Shown: positions 25,056 to 34,578, numbered from the stretch's first letter. The stretch is DNA of 64,000 nucleotides from an uncultured Lachnospiraceae bacterium (GCA_910588875.1 CAJURT010000012.1:1-64000); one strand, 5' to 3'. The notes: generated from the letters alone by a model not told the origin. Program-made: numbers and translations.

Positions 25056-26270
25056 TTACCTGCTTTCATCCTCCGGCCCTTTTGTTTCTTCCAGTTCCCC
25101 GGTAAGGCTGACATTAAACCAATACATGCCCTCATAACCATATCCTAAAATAAAAAGGTTCCCCGCCTGCAGGGAATATCCGTTGCTGGTATCCAGGACC
25201 CGGGGCATGTCTCTCCTTACGGAATCTGACCAGTTTCCCTCTGTAAAACCGCCGTACCTTCCCAGCTGCTCCATCATTTTGTAAGACAGTCCCGCCAGCA
25301 TTTCCCTGTCCTCCAGCCCAAGTTCAATCCCATGGAGCTGCCCGGTGGCCGTATCATAGCATATTTCCACATACTCCCCATAATCCCCATAATCTTCACT
25401 GCCCGCAGCTTCCCTGACCCAAATGGTAACATATGTGGAATAATCCGTATAGGTATACTCCCCGTCATAATCCTGATATTCCCTATTGCAGGAAGTTCTG
25501 CTGATCTGCCCTTCCCCGGGATCACAGCCATATTCTTTCAGGGCCTGCCTGGTAAATTCCTCTATCTCTGCTCCGGAAATCCCAAAATGCCCGTTTTCAC
25601 TGCATTTCTCCCCTGCCTTAACCACATCCTCATCCGATAATTCCCGGGCAGCGCTGTCCTCGCCGTCGTAGTCATAATCCATGGTATATTCCTCCAAATC
25701 CCCATCCCACCAGTCCTCCTCAAAGGGCAGGGAATCCTCATAGGGGATGCTGACGCCGACGCTGTGCTTTATGCATAGCTGAGCCGCCACGAAAAGGAGC
25801 AGGAAGACGGCAATGCCTGCCGCCACCGCAATTACCGCAAAGGAAGAACTTTTGTTTTTATGTATTGCCCCGTCTGTGGAAGGGCTGTGGCCTTTGCCGG
25901 GATGTAAAGCAGCCATGCCCCAGTCTGGCTGGCCGGAGCCGCCTTGCATGACCCATCCTGCCGTACCCTTGGAACCATTGGCCGCCGGGGGACGTTGGTT
26001 CCCAGGCGGACTCTGGCTGGCTGCCGGAGGACGTTGGATCCCAGGCGGACTCTGGCTGGCTGCCGGGGGACGTTGGATCCCAGGCGGACTCTGACTGGCC
26101 GCTGCGGTGTTGCCATGGTAGCTGCAGGCTGCCTCCCTTTGCGGATGCCTCTCATTTAGATAGTAGTTCACTTCTTGTATGTGGGGATGTTTGACCCAGC
26201 TGCCACAATTTGGGCAGTAATGCGGATATTTCATCACCTGGTCACATACCGGGCAAATCTTTCGTACCAT
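25056..26270 (-). CDS. Zinc-ribbon membrane protein with a Pro-rich repeat linker
   Basis: A 404-residue protein of unknown function. The N-terminus is a zinc ribbon (CPVCDQVMKYPHYCPNCG). A linker holds three 13-residue repeats of the type SQSPPGIQRPPAA. A membrane helix follows (FAVIAVAAGIAVFLLLFVAAQLC), then an acidic extracellular region of about 220 residues ending in a two-stranded domain with VTIWVREAAGSEDYGDYG. The layout suggests a cytoplasmic zinc ribbon with an exported sensor or binding domain. Start 26270 follows AAAAGGAG. It is co-directional with metF but functionally unconnected by sequence. Confidence 0.75.
   Translation of the reverse strand: MVRKICPVCDQVMKYPHYCPNCGSWVKHPHIQEVNYYLNERHPQREAACSYHGNTAAASQSPPGIQRPPAASQSPPGIQRPPAASQSPPGNQRPPAANGSKGTAGWVMQGGSGQPDWGMAALHPGKGHSPSTDGAIHKNKSSSFAVIAVAAGIAVFLLLFVAAQLCIKHSVGVSIPYEDSLPFEEDWWDGDLEEYTMDYDYDGEDSAARELSDEDVVKAGEKCSENGHFGISGAEIEEFTRQALKEYGCDPGEGQISRTSCNREYQDYDGEYTYTDYSTYVTIWVREAAGSEDYGDYGEYVEICYDTATGQLHGIELGLEDREMLAGLSYKMMEQLGRYGGFTEGNWSDSVRRDMPRVLDTSNGYSLQAGNLFILGYGYEGMYWFNVSLTGELEETKGPEDESR
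25981..26097 (-). repeat. Three 39-bp tandem repeats inside the zinc-ribbon gene
   Basis: Units at 25981-26019, 26020-26058 and 26059-26097 differ at only a few bases each. The unit is 13 codons, so copy number can change without breaking the frame. They encode the Pro-rich linker. Confidence 0.9.
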
Positions 26271-26352
26271 ACCTGAACTCCTTTTTCGGTTGATTTCCAC
26301 AAGTTCCGTATCGTTAACATTTTAACATTTTTCTGTTTTTTCCATTTTTTTC

Positions 26353-26535
26353 TTGCATTTTCCCAATCTTATGGTAAGATAACAAGCAACTGCTTTGACC
26401 TGGGAATGTCAAATGTGTGCCCCTTTCCCACCCTGTAATGCTGTCGGCCAATAAGCGTCAGGCTTATGCCAGGCGGCAGTCTTGCAGGCAAACCCTGGCG
26501 GACAGCCAGACGACAACCAAAAAAGGAGAGACCTT
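26353..26535 (+). promoter_or_regulatory. Promoter and structured leader of the PTS IIC gene
   Basis: TTGCAT (26353-26358) and TAAGAT (26375-26380) are 16 bases apart and imply a leader of about 150 bases. In it GCTGTC (26440-26445) can pair with GACAGC (26500-26505), enclosing a hairpin ATAAGC/GCTTAT (26450-26455 with 26461-26466) and a CCAGG/CCTGG pairing (26469-26473 with 26494-26498). I cannot match it to a known riboswitch. Confidence 0.5.
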
Positions 26536-27558
26536 ATGGCACACACTACAGTAAAAGAATTTCTGAAAAAGAAAAACATCAACATTACCGTAAAAACCTA
26601 TCTCATCGATGCATTGGGAGCCATGGCCTTTGGCCTGTTTGCCTCACTGCTGATCGGCACGATCTTTGGCACCCTGGGAGACAAAACCCAGTTCGCCCTG
26701 TTCCACACAATTGCTGAATATTGCAAAAGCGCTACCGGCGCCGCGTTAGGCGTTTCCATCGCCTATGCGCTGCACGCCCCCCAGCTGGTTCTCTTCTCCG
26801 CCGCCACAGTCGGTATCGCCGGCAACGCCTTAGGCGGCCCTGTAGGCGCCCTAGTCTCCTCCGTCATTGCAACGGAATTAGGAAAGCTGGTATCTAAGGA
26901 AACCCGCATTGACATCCTAATAACCCCTGGCGTAACGATTATCTCCGGGGTATTGATGGCCCAGTTTGTGGGCCCGGGCGTGTCTGCCTTTATGGCTGCC
27001 TTTGGCAACCTGGTAAAAACCGCTACCGAGATGCAGCCCTTTTTCATGGGCATCCTGGTTTCCGCCCTCATCGGCATTGCCCTCACCCTGCCGATCAGCA
27101 GTGCCGCCATCTGCATTATGCTGGGCCTTGACGGCCTTGCCGGCGGCGCCGCCACCGCCGGCTGCTGTGCCCAGATGATCGGCTTTGCTGTCTTAAGCTT
27201 CCGTGAAAACGGCGTCGGCGGCCTTCTTGCCCAGGGGCTTGGAACCTCCATGCTCCAGATGGGCAACATTGTCAAAAATCCCCGCACCTGGATCCCGCCT
27301 ACACTGGCCTCCATGGTAACCGGCCCGGTTGCCACCTGCCTTTTCGGGCTGCAGAACATTCCCGCCGGTTCCGGCATGGGCACCTGCGGCATGGTAGGCC
27401 CCATCGGCATCTATACTGCCATGGGAGGCGGCGCCAGCATGTGGCTGGGCATCGCATTGGTCTGCTTTCTCCTTCCCGCCATCCTGACCTGGATTTTCGG
27501 TGAGATCCTCCGCAAACTCCATTGGATCAATCCCGGGGATCTGAAACTCGACCTGTAA
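26536..27558 (+). CDS. PTS_EIIC_2-type membrane transporter
   Basis: A 340-residue membrane protein with about eight to nine helices, very rich in Gly and Ala. It carries the PTS_EIIC_2 patterns: KTYLIDALGAMAFGLFASL near the start, GNALGGPVGALVSSVIATE, LPISSAAICIMLGLDGLAGG, and a conserved PAGSGMGTCGMVGPIG segment. Proteins of this family resemble PTS IIC permeases but lack IIA and IIB partners nearby, and their substrates are unknown. Start 26536 is preceded by AAAAGGAGAG. The gene is monocistronic by layout. Confidence 0.9.
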   Translation: MAHTTVKEFLKKKNINITVKTYLIDALGAMAFGLFASLLIGTIFGTLGDKTQFALFHTIAEYCKSATGAALGVSIAYALHAPQLVLFSAATVGIAGNALGGPVGALVSSVIATELGKLVSKETRIDILITPGVTIISGVLMAQFVGPGVSAFMAAFGNLVKTATEMQPFFMGILVSALIGIALTLPISSAAICIMLGLDGLAGGAATAGCCAQMIGFAVLSFRENGVGGLLAQGLGTSMLQMGNIVKNPRTWIPPTLASMVTGPVATCLFGLQNIPAGSGMGTCGMVGPIGIYTAMGGGASMWLGIALVCFLLPAILTWIFGEILRKLHWINPGDLKLDL

Positions 27559-27568
27559 TTTGAGGCAT

Positions 27569-27612
27569 CCTCCCCAGGGGAACATTCCGCTTTTTTGTAT
27601 CCTTTGGGGAGG
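27569..27612. terminator. Hairpin between convergent genes
   Basis: CCTCCCCAGGGG (27569-27580) pairs almost fully with CCTTTGGGGAGG (27601-27612). The loop is 20 bases and contains a T-run. It separates the PTS IIC gene from the convergent protease gene and may end both transcripts. Confidence 0.6.
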
Positions 27613-28956
27613 TCAATGCATCCCGTCAAGAACCTCTATGGCTTTCTGCACCTGATTGTCCTGATCCAGGGGAACCTCCAGGGCTCCTTCAAACCCCTCC
27701 GGGACTTCATATTCGATCTCCACATCCGGATCCAATCCCTTTTTATGCAGATCCACACCCCCCGGCGTGTAATAATGGGATATCGTCATCTTTACGGCTG
27801 AACCGTCATCCAACGCTACCAGGCTTTGGACAATGCCTTTTCCAAAGGAGGTGGTGCCCACCAGCTTCGCGCATCCGTAATCCTGCAGGGCGCCGGCCAG
27901 CACCTCCGATGCACTGGCTGAATTGCCATTGATCAGCACCACCATCGGGATATCCAGTTCATGGCCGTCCTTCTTCGGATACCGGGGATCGTTCTGCCGG
28001 GAATCCGATTCAAAACAGATCTTCCCTCCCTGGCTGAAATAGCGGTCACCCTTCCCGTTTTTATCCGAGGTTGATACAATCATTCCGTCCAGCTGGTCAT
28101 CGGGAAGAAGATATGCCGCCATCTCCACCACCGCGTCCAGCACCCCGCCGGGATTATCCCGCAGGTCAATCACCAGCCGTTCCATCCCCTGTTCCTGCAA
28201 AGAATCAACGGCCTCCTTAAACTGCTCCCCGGTCACCAGTTCAAACTGGGTTACCATAATATACCCTGTCTGTGCATCCAGCATCTGGGACTCCACTGTA
28301 GTCACTTCCACAATCCGCCGCTGGATATGCAGGTTAACCTCTTCGCCTTCCCGGATCACCGTAATGTCCACATAGGTTCCCTCTTCCCCCCGGATCTTTT
28401 GCTGCACCAGCACATCAAGTTCCATGTCTGACACCTCGGCATCCCCTACCTTATACAGGATATCCCCCTTCTTCATCCCTGCCTCCTCGGCAGGGGAACC
28501 CTGGAATACCCTCAGGGCAGTAATCAGACCTGAAGAAAGGTTCTGGCTCACCAGCACACCGATCCCACAATAAACCCCCTCTGTCTCCTCAGTCAGGGAT
28601 TCGTACTCTTCGGGCGTGTAATATATGGTATACGGGTCCCCCAGGCCTGCCAGCATTCCTTTATATATCCCTGCCTCCATCTGCTCCGGGTCAATATCCT
28701 CCTCAAACAGGAAATTGCGTTCCACCAGATACTGCAGGGTATTCAGCTTCTGGTTCACCGTATTCAGATCAATGCCCCTCTGGCTCTCTGCCTCCTCTGT
28801 AATCTGCACCTGCGCCTGATTTTCCATCACGGTCTGTCCGATCAGGTTGATTCCCGCCGCAATCCCCACGATAATCAGGCCGACAAATGCCGTCACCAAA
28901 GATCCTGTCAGCACACCCTTCCAAAATTTATTCTTTGTCTTTGTCTCGTTTTCCAC
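27613..28956 (-). CDS. S41-family C-terminal processing protease
   Basis: A 447-residue secreted or membrane-anchored serine protease. It has an N-terminal membrane helix (about 18-38), a PDZ domain (about 125-205: YCGIGVLVSQN, AGMKKGDILYKVGD) and a tail-specific protease domain. The catalytic Ser is in INGNSASASEVL and the general-base Lys in TSFGKGIVQSL; both are present. Start is GTG with GAGGGA upstream. It is the last gene of the ftsE-ftsX-M23 operon, a frequent arrangement in which it trims envelope or division proteins. Confidence 0.94.
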   Translation of the reverse strand: MENETKTKNKFWKGVLTGSLVTAFVGLIIVGIAAGINLIGQTVMENQAQVQITEEAESQRGIDLNTVNQKLNTLQYLVERNFLFEEDIDPEQMEAGIYKGMLAGLGDPYTIYYTPEEYESLTEETEGVYCGIGVLVSQNLSSGLITALRVFQGSPAEEAGMKKGDILYKVGDAEVSDMELDVLVQQKIRGEEGTYVDITVIREGEEVNLHIQRRIVEVTTVESQMLDAQTGYIMVTQFELVTGEQFKEAVDSLQEQGMERLVIDLRDNPGGVLDAVVEMAAYLLPDDQLDGMIVSTSDKNGKGDRYFSQGGKICFESDSRQNDPRYPKKDGHELDIPMVVLINGNSASASEVLAGALQDYGCAKLVGTTSFGKGIVQSLVALDDGSAVKMTISHYYTPGGVDLHKKGLDPDVEIEYEVPEGFEGALEVPLDQDNQVQKAIEVLDGMH

Positions 28957-29068
28957 AGTGGACTCCCTCTCTCTATTTTTCTAAATTTATGCCCTAGTAT
29001 GACCCACACCAGTGCCTAATCCCGGAGACATTGGCCCGGACGGGCTGCCTGGGCCTGCCCCGCTGCCG

Positions 29069-30286
29069 CTACGGGCTGACATAATTAGCAGGATTCACAT
29101 ACTGTCCATTGGCGCGGATGCCAAAATGCAGGTGCGGCCCGGTAGAGTACCCGGTAGAACCCACCTTCGCGATGGTCTGCCCCTGAATCACAGACTGCCC
29201 TTCCGATGCCAGCAGCTGGGAACAGTGCATATAAACCGTATAAACCCCGCCTCCGTGGTTAATCATCAAATAATTCCCCGCCGAATAGCTGTATGTAGAA
29301 ATCACCACTGTGCCTGATGCTGCCGCCAGGACAGAACTGCCCGATGCTGCCCCGATGTCAATGCCCTGGTGGTTGGCGGATGCTCCCTCTATGGGCGAAT
29401 TGCGCCCTCCAAACCCGGATGTGACCCGGCTGCTGGCAGGACAAGGCCATATAAACCTAATATCCCCAAGGCTGACATTATTATACACTTTTCCGGCAGC
29501 CTCCGCCGCCCGCCTTGCCTCCTCTTCCTTGCGCTTGATCTCCTCCTCCAGTTTCCTGACCCGTTCCTCCTGGGCCTGGATATCCCTCTCATACTCGCTG
29601 ATCTGTCCCTGTGCCCTGTGGATCTGGCTCTCAAAATTCTTAAGTTCCTGGTTCTTCTGGGCCAGCAACGTCTCTACCGACTGCTGCTTCGCCTCGGTCT
29701 GGTCCTGAAGCCCCAGCAAGTCTTCATGCTCCTGATTCAGCTGCCGTTCCCTGACAACCACCGCCTCCCTGGCAGCCGCATATTCATCCATTTTTTTGCG
29801 GTCATATTCCGATATCTTCCGGATATACTCTGCCCGGTTCATAAACTGCATCATATTCTTTGACTGGAGCAGCATATCCAGGTAGCTGACTTCGCCACGT
29901 TCATACATATATTTTATGCGCAGCTTCATAGACTCATACTGCCTGGCCTCCACTTCCCTGGCCGCCTCCAACTCCAGCCCCGCTATCCTGATATCCTCCT
30001 CTTTTTGGGTGATCTGTTCCCCTAATTCCTCCAATTCTTCATTCAGGGCACTCAGGCTGCTGTCCAGTTCCCGCACATAGGCCACCGCATCCTGTTTTAG
30101 CCCTTCCAGGTTTTTCAGCGTTGCCTCCACCTTTTTCTTCTCCGTTTCCAGGCTGCTGGCTCTTTTTTTTGCATCCTCCACATCCTTCTTCGTGGCATAG
30201 GCCGGCCCCACCGCTGCTGCCAGAAGGACAGCAGCCAGCAGTCCACATACACAAGCCCGGCATCCTTTTCTCAGCCCTGCCTTCAT
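29069..30286 (-). CDS. Coiled-coil M23 peptidoglycan hydrolase (EnvC/PcsB-like)
   Basis: A 405-residue exported protein. A signal peptide (ends ATAVGPAYA-like) is followed by a long coiled coil (about 30-265) with EnvC-type hairpin sequence, then a LytM domain (about 285-400). The zinc ligands look complete: His and Asp in NHQGIDIG, and HLHFG near the end. In E. coli EnvC these are degenerate, so this one may itself cut peptidoglycan. Its coiled coil is the part controlled by FtsEX in relatives. It follows ftsX after 12 bases. Confidence 0.94.
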   Translation of the reverse strand: MKAGLRKGCRACVCGLLAAVLLAAAVGPAYATKKDVEDAKKRASSLETEKKKVEATLKNLEGLKQDAVAYVRELDSSLSALNEELEELGEQITQKEEDIRIAGLELEAAREVEARQYESMKLRIKYMYERGEVSYLDMLLQSKNMMQFMNRAEYIRKISEYDRKKMDEYAAAREAVVVRERQLNQEHEDLLGLQDQTEAKQQSVETLLAQKNQELKNFESQIHRAQGQISEYERDIQAQEERVRKLEEEIKRKEEEARRAAEAAGKVYNNVSLGDIRFIWPCPASSRVTSGFGGRNSPIEGASANHQGIDIGAASGSSVLAAASGTVVISTYSYSAGNYLMINHGGGVYTVYMHCSQLLASEGQSVIQGQTIAKVGSTGYSTGPHLHFGIRANGQYVNPANYVSP

Positions 30287-30298
30287 CCTGACCGCCCC

Positions 30299-31210
30299 CT
30301 ACACTCTCATATACTTACGGATTGTAAAATGGCTTCCGAAAAAGCCAATCCCCACACCCAGGCCGATGGCTACTGCCGCCATTACCGGATAGATCTCGTT
30401 GATGGGCAAAAACACAAAAACTCCCGATAACACCTGGAACCGTTCCAAAAGGTAAGCCACTGACCTGCTATACAAAACGTAAATCCCGGCCAGCGGGATT
30501 CCCGCACCGATCACCCCGATCAGCACGCCCTCCACAACAAACGGCGCCCGTATCATAAAATTAGTGGCACCGATCAGACGCATAATCTGGCTCTCCTGCT
30601 TGCGGAAGGCCGCTGCTACAGAAATTGTGTTGCTGATCAAAAATACGGAGACTAACAGCAGCACCCCGGTTATCACCAGGGATAAAAGCCCTATCATCCG
30701 GTTAAAACCCGCAAAGCCCTCTGCCACTGTGCTGGAGTAGTTCACCTGCCTCACACCGTCCAGTTCCTGCAGCCAGGCAGCCATCCTGTTCTGATCCTCA
30801 ATATCGTAGAGGTGGATCTCATAGCTGGCAGAACCTGCTAATGGGTTATCCTCCGCAAAGCCCTCCGCCAATTCCTCATGCCCGGCAAAATAATCCGTCT
30901 GAAAAGATTCCCATGCCTCATCTGCAGACACATAGACCATATCCTTAACCTCTTTCCGGCTGCCGATGGCCGCCCCCAATGCAAGGATATCCGTCTCACT
31001 AAGCCCCTCATCAAACAGCACCGTGATCCCCACTGTGCTTTCCATATTTTTAATGATAAACTGGATATTGCTGTTCACAGAAAAAAACAGGCAGAATAAA
31101 AAAACGCAGGCAGAAATAGTCGCCACCGATGCCAGTGAAAACCAAACGTTCCTGCATATATTTTTCAGCCCCTGCTTAAAGCAGTACCAGAGCATACTAA
31201 TCCTCATCAT
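30299..31210 (-). CDS. ftsX: Cell-division ABC transporter permease FtsX
   Basis: A 303-residue membrane protein with one N-terminal helix, a large extracellular loop (about 60-170) and three C-terminal helices. Typical stretches are QGLKNICRNVWFSLASV, NTISVAAAFRKQESQIMRLIGATN and FVVEGVLIGVIGAGIPLAG. With FtsE it relays ATP hydrolysis across the membrane to the downstream hydrolase. It starts 24 bases after ftsE. Confidence 0.96.
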   Translation of the reverse strand: MMRISMLWYCFKQGLKNICRNVWFSLASVATISACVFLFCLFFSVNSNIQFIIKNMESTVGITVLFDEGLSETDILALGAAIGSRKEVKDMVYVSADEAWESFQTDYFAGHEELAEGFAEDNPLAGSASYEIHLYDIEDQNRMAAWLQELDGVRQVNYSSTVAEGFAGFNRMIGLLSLVITGVLLLVSVFLISNTISVAAAFRKQESQIMRLIGATNFMIRAPFVVEGVLIGVIGAGIPLAGIYVLYSRSVAYLLERFQVLSGVFVFLPINEIYPVMAAVAIGLGVGIGFFGSHFTIRKYMRV

Positions 31211-31234
31211 CCCATCCGTCCCTTATCTGCGCCA

Positions 31235-31900
31235 TCACCTGACCTCATCGCCAATCACCCTTCCCCGGTCCAGGGTTATCACCCGCCCTCCCATCTGGTC
31301 CACGATCTCCTGGCTGTGGGTCACTACCACCACGGTAGTCCCCATCTGATTGATATCCCACAAAAGATCCATGATTTCAACCGCATTCTGGTAATCCAGA
31401 TTGCCCGTGGGCTCGTCCGCCAATAAAATCTCCGGCTGGTTTACCAGCGCACGGGCGATAGCTACCCGCTGCTGCTCCCCGCCGGAGAGATGTTGTGGAA
31501 GTGACTTATATTTGGAGGACAGCCCGACCAGGGTCAACATCTCAGGTACAGACTCCCGGATTGTACGCGAAGAAGCCCCCACCACCCGCTGGGCGAAGGC
31601 CACATTCTCAAACACATTCCGATCCTTTAACAGCCTGAAATCCTGGAACACGATCCCAAAATTCCGCCGGTAACGGGGAATCTGCCACCGGCGCATCTTT
31701 TGCAGTTCAATCCCATTGACTATAATCTCCCCGGAACTTGCTTCCTCCTCCTTAATCAACAGCCTCAAAAGCGTTGTCTTCCCAGAGCCGCTGCGCCCCA
31801 TAATAAACACAAATTCCCCATCCTCAATGGTGATGTTAATATCTCTCAGCGCCCGGTTCCCGCTTCCGTAAGCCTTACAAACATTCAAAATCTCTATCAT
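31235..31900 (-). CDS. ftsE: Cell-division ABC ATPase FtsE
   Basis: A 221-residue ABC ATPase. Walker A is GRSGSGKTTLL, the Q-loop FGIVFQDFRLL, the signature LSGGEQQRVAIARA and Walker B ILLADEPTGNLD. IEILNVCKAYGSGNRALRDI at the start matches FtsE. The start has CAGGGA upstream. First gene of the ftsE-ftsX-M23-S41 operon, though the CdaR-type gene before it is only 51 bases away. Confidence 0.96.
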   Translation of the reverse strand: MIEILNVCKAYGSGNRALRDINITIEDGEFVFIMGRSGSGKTTLLRLLIKEEEASSGEIIVNGIELQKMRRWQIPRYRRNFGIVFQDFRLLKDRNVFENVAFAQRVVGASSRTIRESVPEMLTLVGLSSKYKSLPQHLSGGEQQRVAIARALVNQPEILLADEPTGNLDYQNAVEIMDLLWDINQMGTTVVVVTHSQEIVDQMGGRVITLDRGRVIGDEVR

Positions 31901-31951
31901 AATTGTTCCCTGGTCTTCCCAAGCCTCATCTTCCTCTTATTATTGTTCTGC

Positions 31952-33040
31952 TCAGAAGTCCTGGTTCTCCATATATTTCATATATTTCACAACCATCAAG
32001 GCAATCTTAAATGTGATGGCATCCTCAAACACCCGCAGATCCAGCCCTGTGCTCTTCTGCAGCTTGTCCAGGCGGTACACAAGCGTATTCCGGTGAATGT
32101 AAAGCTGCCTGGAGGTCTCCGACACATTCAGGCTATTCTCAAAAAACTTATTGATAGTCGCCAATGTCTCCTCGTCAAAATCATCCGGTGACTTGCTCTC
32201 AAACACCTCGCGGATAAACATCCGGCATAAGGGCAGGGGCAGCTGATAGATCAGGCGGCCAATCCCTAAGTTGCTATAGGCCACTACATTCTTGCCGCTA
32301 TAGAAAATCTTACCCACATCCAAAGCCATCTTCGCTTCCTTATAAGAGCGGGAAACCTCTTTGATATCTCCCACAATCGTGCCAAAGGAAACATGGACTT
32401 TGGTCATGGCCTCAGTATTCAGCATATCAAGGATCATGTTAGCCGTCTTCTCCAGATCCTCATAATCCTCCATAGGCTTTACTTCCTTCACCAGGATGAT
32501 ATTCTTCTCATCCACAGCAGTGATAAAATCCTTCGTCTTGCCCGCAAACAGGCTGCGGACGGTCTCCAAGGCGTTCCCATCCTTCTCGTGCTTCGTCTCA
32601 ATCAGAAATACCACACGGCGCACATTCGTCTCAATATGCAGCTTCTTGGCGCGGTTGTAGATATCCACCAGCAGCAAATTGTCCAGCAGCAGGTTCTTGA
32701 TAAAATTATCCTTATCAAACCGCTCCTTATATGCTATCAGCAGGTTCTGTACCTGGAATGCCGCCAGCTTGCCCACCATATATACATCGTCGCTGCCACC
32801 CCTGGCCAAAAGGATGTATTCCAGCTGATGCTCATCAAAAACTTTAAAAAACTGATAGCCCTGAATCACCTGGCTGTCCGCCGGAGAATCTACAAAAGAC
32901 AGGATGGAGCTTTCATATTCTTCTGCCTCCGGAAATGTGGAGGCAAGCACCTTGCCTTCTGTGTCACAGATGCAAAGGTCGATTCTGGTAATTCCCTTCA
33001 AACCCTCAATTGTCGTCTGAAGAATCTGATTTGAAATCAT
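31952..33040 (-). CDS. CdaR/PucR-family transcriptional regulator
   Basis: A 362-residue regulator. The N-terminus is a sugar-diacid or GAF-like sensor (about 1-130), then a GGDEF-like middle domain (about 140-260: VRRVVFLIETKHEKD, VHVSFGTIVGDIKEVSRSYKEA). It ends in the PucR helix-turn-helix (NVSETSRQLYIHRNTLVYRLDKLQKSTGLDL). In relatives the effectors are sugar acids or purines. Start has AAGGAGC upstream. The target genes are not shown by the layout. Confidence 0.92.
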   Translation of the reverse strand: MISNQILQTTIEGLKGITRIDLCICDTEGKVLASTFPEAEEYESSILSFVDSPADSQVIQGYQFFKVFDEHQLEYILLARGGSDDVYMVGKLAAFQVQNLLIAYKERFDKDNFIKNLLLDNLLLVDIYNRAKKLHIETNVRRVVFLIETKHEKDGNALETVRSLFAGKTKDFITAVDEKNIILVKEVKPMEDYEDLEKTANMILDMLNTEAMTKVHVSFGTIVGDIKEVSRSYKEAKMALDVGKIFYSGKNVVAYSNLGIGRLIYQLPLPLCRMFIREVFESKSPDDFDEETLATINKFFENSLNVSETSRQLYIHRNTLVYRLDKLQKSTGLDLRVFEDAITFKIALMVVKYMKYMENQDF

Positions 33041-33182
33041 AATATACGCTCCTTCTTCAAATATTGGTCACCCTATCTTATATCTTAATGCAAACTGCCA
33101 AAAAAAGCAAGCAAGTATCGCAACCTGTCCTGCTTATTTTTGCAAAATTACCCTTTCCTGACCAAGCCGCTATAAAATACGG

Positions 33183-33244
33183 AAAAACCGCAGGGACAAA
33201 GACAGGCGGGCATCCTTGAATGCCCTTCTGTCCCCGCCCTGCGG
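33183..33244 (-). terminator. Terminator of the ABC ATPase gene
   Basis: CCGCAGGG (33188-33195) pairs with CCCTGCGG (33237-33244), with a further imperfect stem inside. On the minus strand a T-run follows (33183-33187). Confidence 0.7.
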
Positions 33245-33278
33245 CCTTATACAAAGCTATAAAAACAGCTTGAATCCT

Positions 33279-34391
33279 TTAGTTTGTGATAACCTGCTCT
33301 GTCTCTTTATCAAACACATGCACTTTGCTCAAATCCATCGCCAGTCTGATGGTGTCACCCGGCCTGGCTGTGGTGCGCGGATTCACACGGGCAGTGCAGT
33401 TGGTCTCCTGCAGGTCAAAGTACAGATATACTTCAGCACCCAGCAACTCATACACACGGACGGTAGCAGAGAATACGCTGTCGGGAGAAGCCTTCAGATA
33501 AGCTTCCTCATCATGCAGATCCTCAGGACGGATACCCAAGGTAACCACCTTGCCCACATATCCCTTCTGATCCAGTGCCTTGCCCTTCTCCTCCGGCAGG
33601 GTGATTGTGTTGCCGTCAAAGGTCAGGGTCACGCCGCCGCCTGCTTTGCCAACGGTAGCATCTACCAGGTTCATCTGGGGAGCACCGATAAATCCGGCCA
33701 CGAACTTATTGCAGGGCTTGTCATACAGATTCTGGGGAGAATCTACCTGCTGAACGATACCATCCTTCATCACAACGATCCTGGTACCCAGTGTCATAGC
33801 CTCGGTCTGGTCATGGGTTACGTAGATGATGGTGGCCTGCAGTCTCTGATGCAGCTTGGAGATCTCAATACGCATCTGGCCTCTCAGCTTTGCATCCAGG
33901 TTAGACAGCGGCTCGTCCATCAGGAATACCTTCGGGTTACGCACAATAGCACGGCCCATAGCCACACGCTGTCTCTGGCCACCGGACAGAGCCTTCGGCT
34001 TACGGTCTAACAGATGGGACAAATCGAGAATCCTTGCAGCCTCCTGAACCAGCTTGTCAATCTCATCCTTCGGAACCTTTCTCAGTTTCAGGCCGAATGC
34101 CATATTGTCATATACGGACATATGGGGATACAGAGCGTAGTTCTGGAATACCATTGCGATATCCCTGTCCTTCGGCTCTACATCATTCACCAGCTTGCCG
34201 TCGATGTACAGTTCACCAGATGATATATCCTCCAGGCCAGCGACCATACGCAGGGTGGTGGACTTACCACATCCAGATGGCCCTACAAAAATGATAAACT
34301 CTTTATCTGCAATCTCCAGATTGAAATCCTTTACTGCTACAAACCCATTAGGATACGACTTTGTTACATTTCTCAGTGACAGACTAGCCAT
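33279..34391 (-). CDS. Sugar ABC transporter ATPase (UgpC/MsmK type)
   Basis: A 370-residue ATPase energising carbohydrate importers. Walker A GPSGCGKSTTLRM, signature LSGGQRQRVAMGRA and Walker B VFLMDEPLSNLD are intact. The C-terminal TOBE/regulatory domain (about 240-370) is present. No permease or binding protein is nearby, so it is likely a shared ATPase serving several uptake systems, as MsmK does in streptococci. Start 34391 is 8 bases after AGGAGG. The upstream ATG at 34454 lacks a site. Confidence 0.95.
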   Translation of the reverse strand: MASLSLRNVTKSYPNGFVAVKDFNLEIADKEFIIFVGPSGCGKSTTLRMVAGLEDISSGELYIDGKLVNDVEPKDRDIAMVFQNYALYPHMSVYDNMAFGLKLRKVPKDEIDKLVQEAARILDLSHLLDRKPKALSGGQRQRVAMGRAIVRNPKVFLMDEPLSNLDAKLRGQMRIEISKLHQRLQATIIYVTHDQTEAMTLGTRIVVMKDGIVQQVDSPQNLYDKPCNKFVAGFIGAPQMNLVDATVGKAGGGVTLTFDGNTITLPEEKGKALDQKGYVGKVVTLGIRPEDLHDEEAYLKASPDSVFSATVRVYELLGAEVYLYFDLQETNCTARVNPRTTARPGDTIRLAMDLSKVHVFDKETEQVITN

Positions 34392-34578
34392 ATTCTTTTT
34401 TCCTCCTGATAATAAAGTCCTTATTTTTGATTGGCTGGGGACATTCCCAAACACCCGCCTTTGTTACTTTATTTATCATACAATAATCAAATTGTTTTCG
34501 CCATATGGCAAATGACCAAAAACCGGTTGCCCATTTTGTAACATCTGTCTATTTCCCGGAAAAAATGCAAAAAATCAC

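Noticed and set aside
25981..26097. Regular 39-bp repeats that could suggest a CRISPR array
   Set aside because: The units are directly adjacent without spacers and lie in frame inside a gene, coding for a Pro-rich linker.
26381..26535. Assignment of the PTS IIC leader to a named riboswitch class
   Set aside because: No conserved core of a class known to me could be matched by eye, so only a structured leader is claimed.
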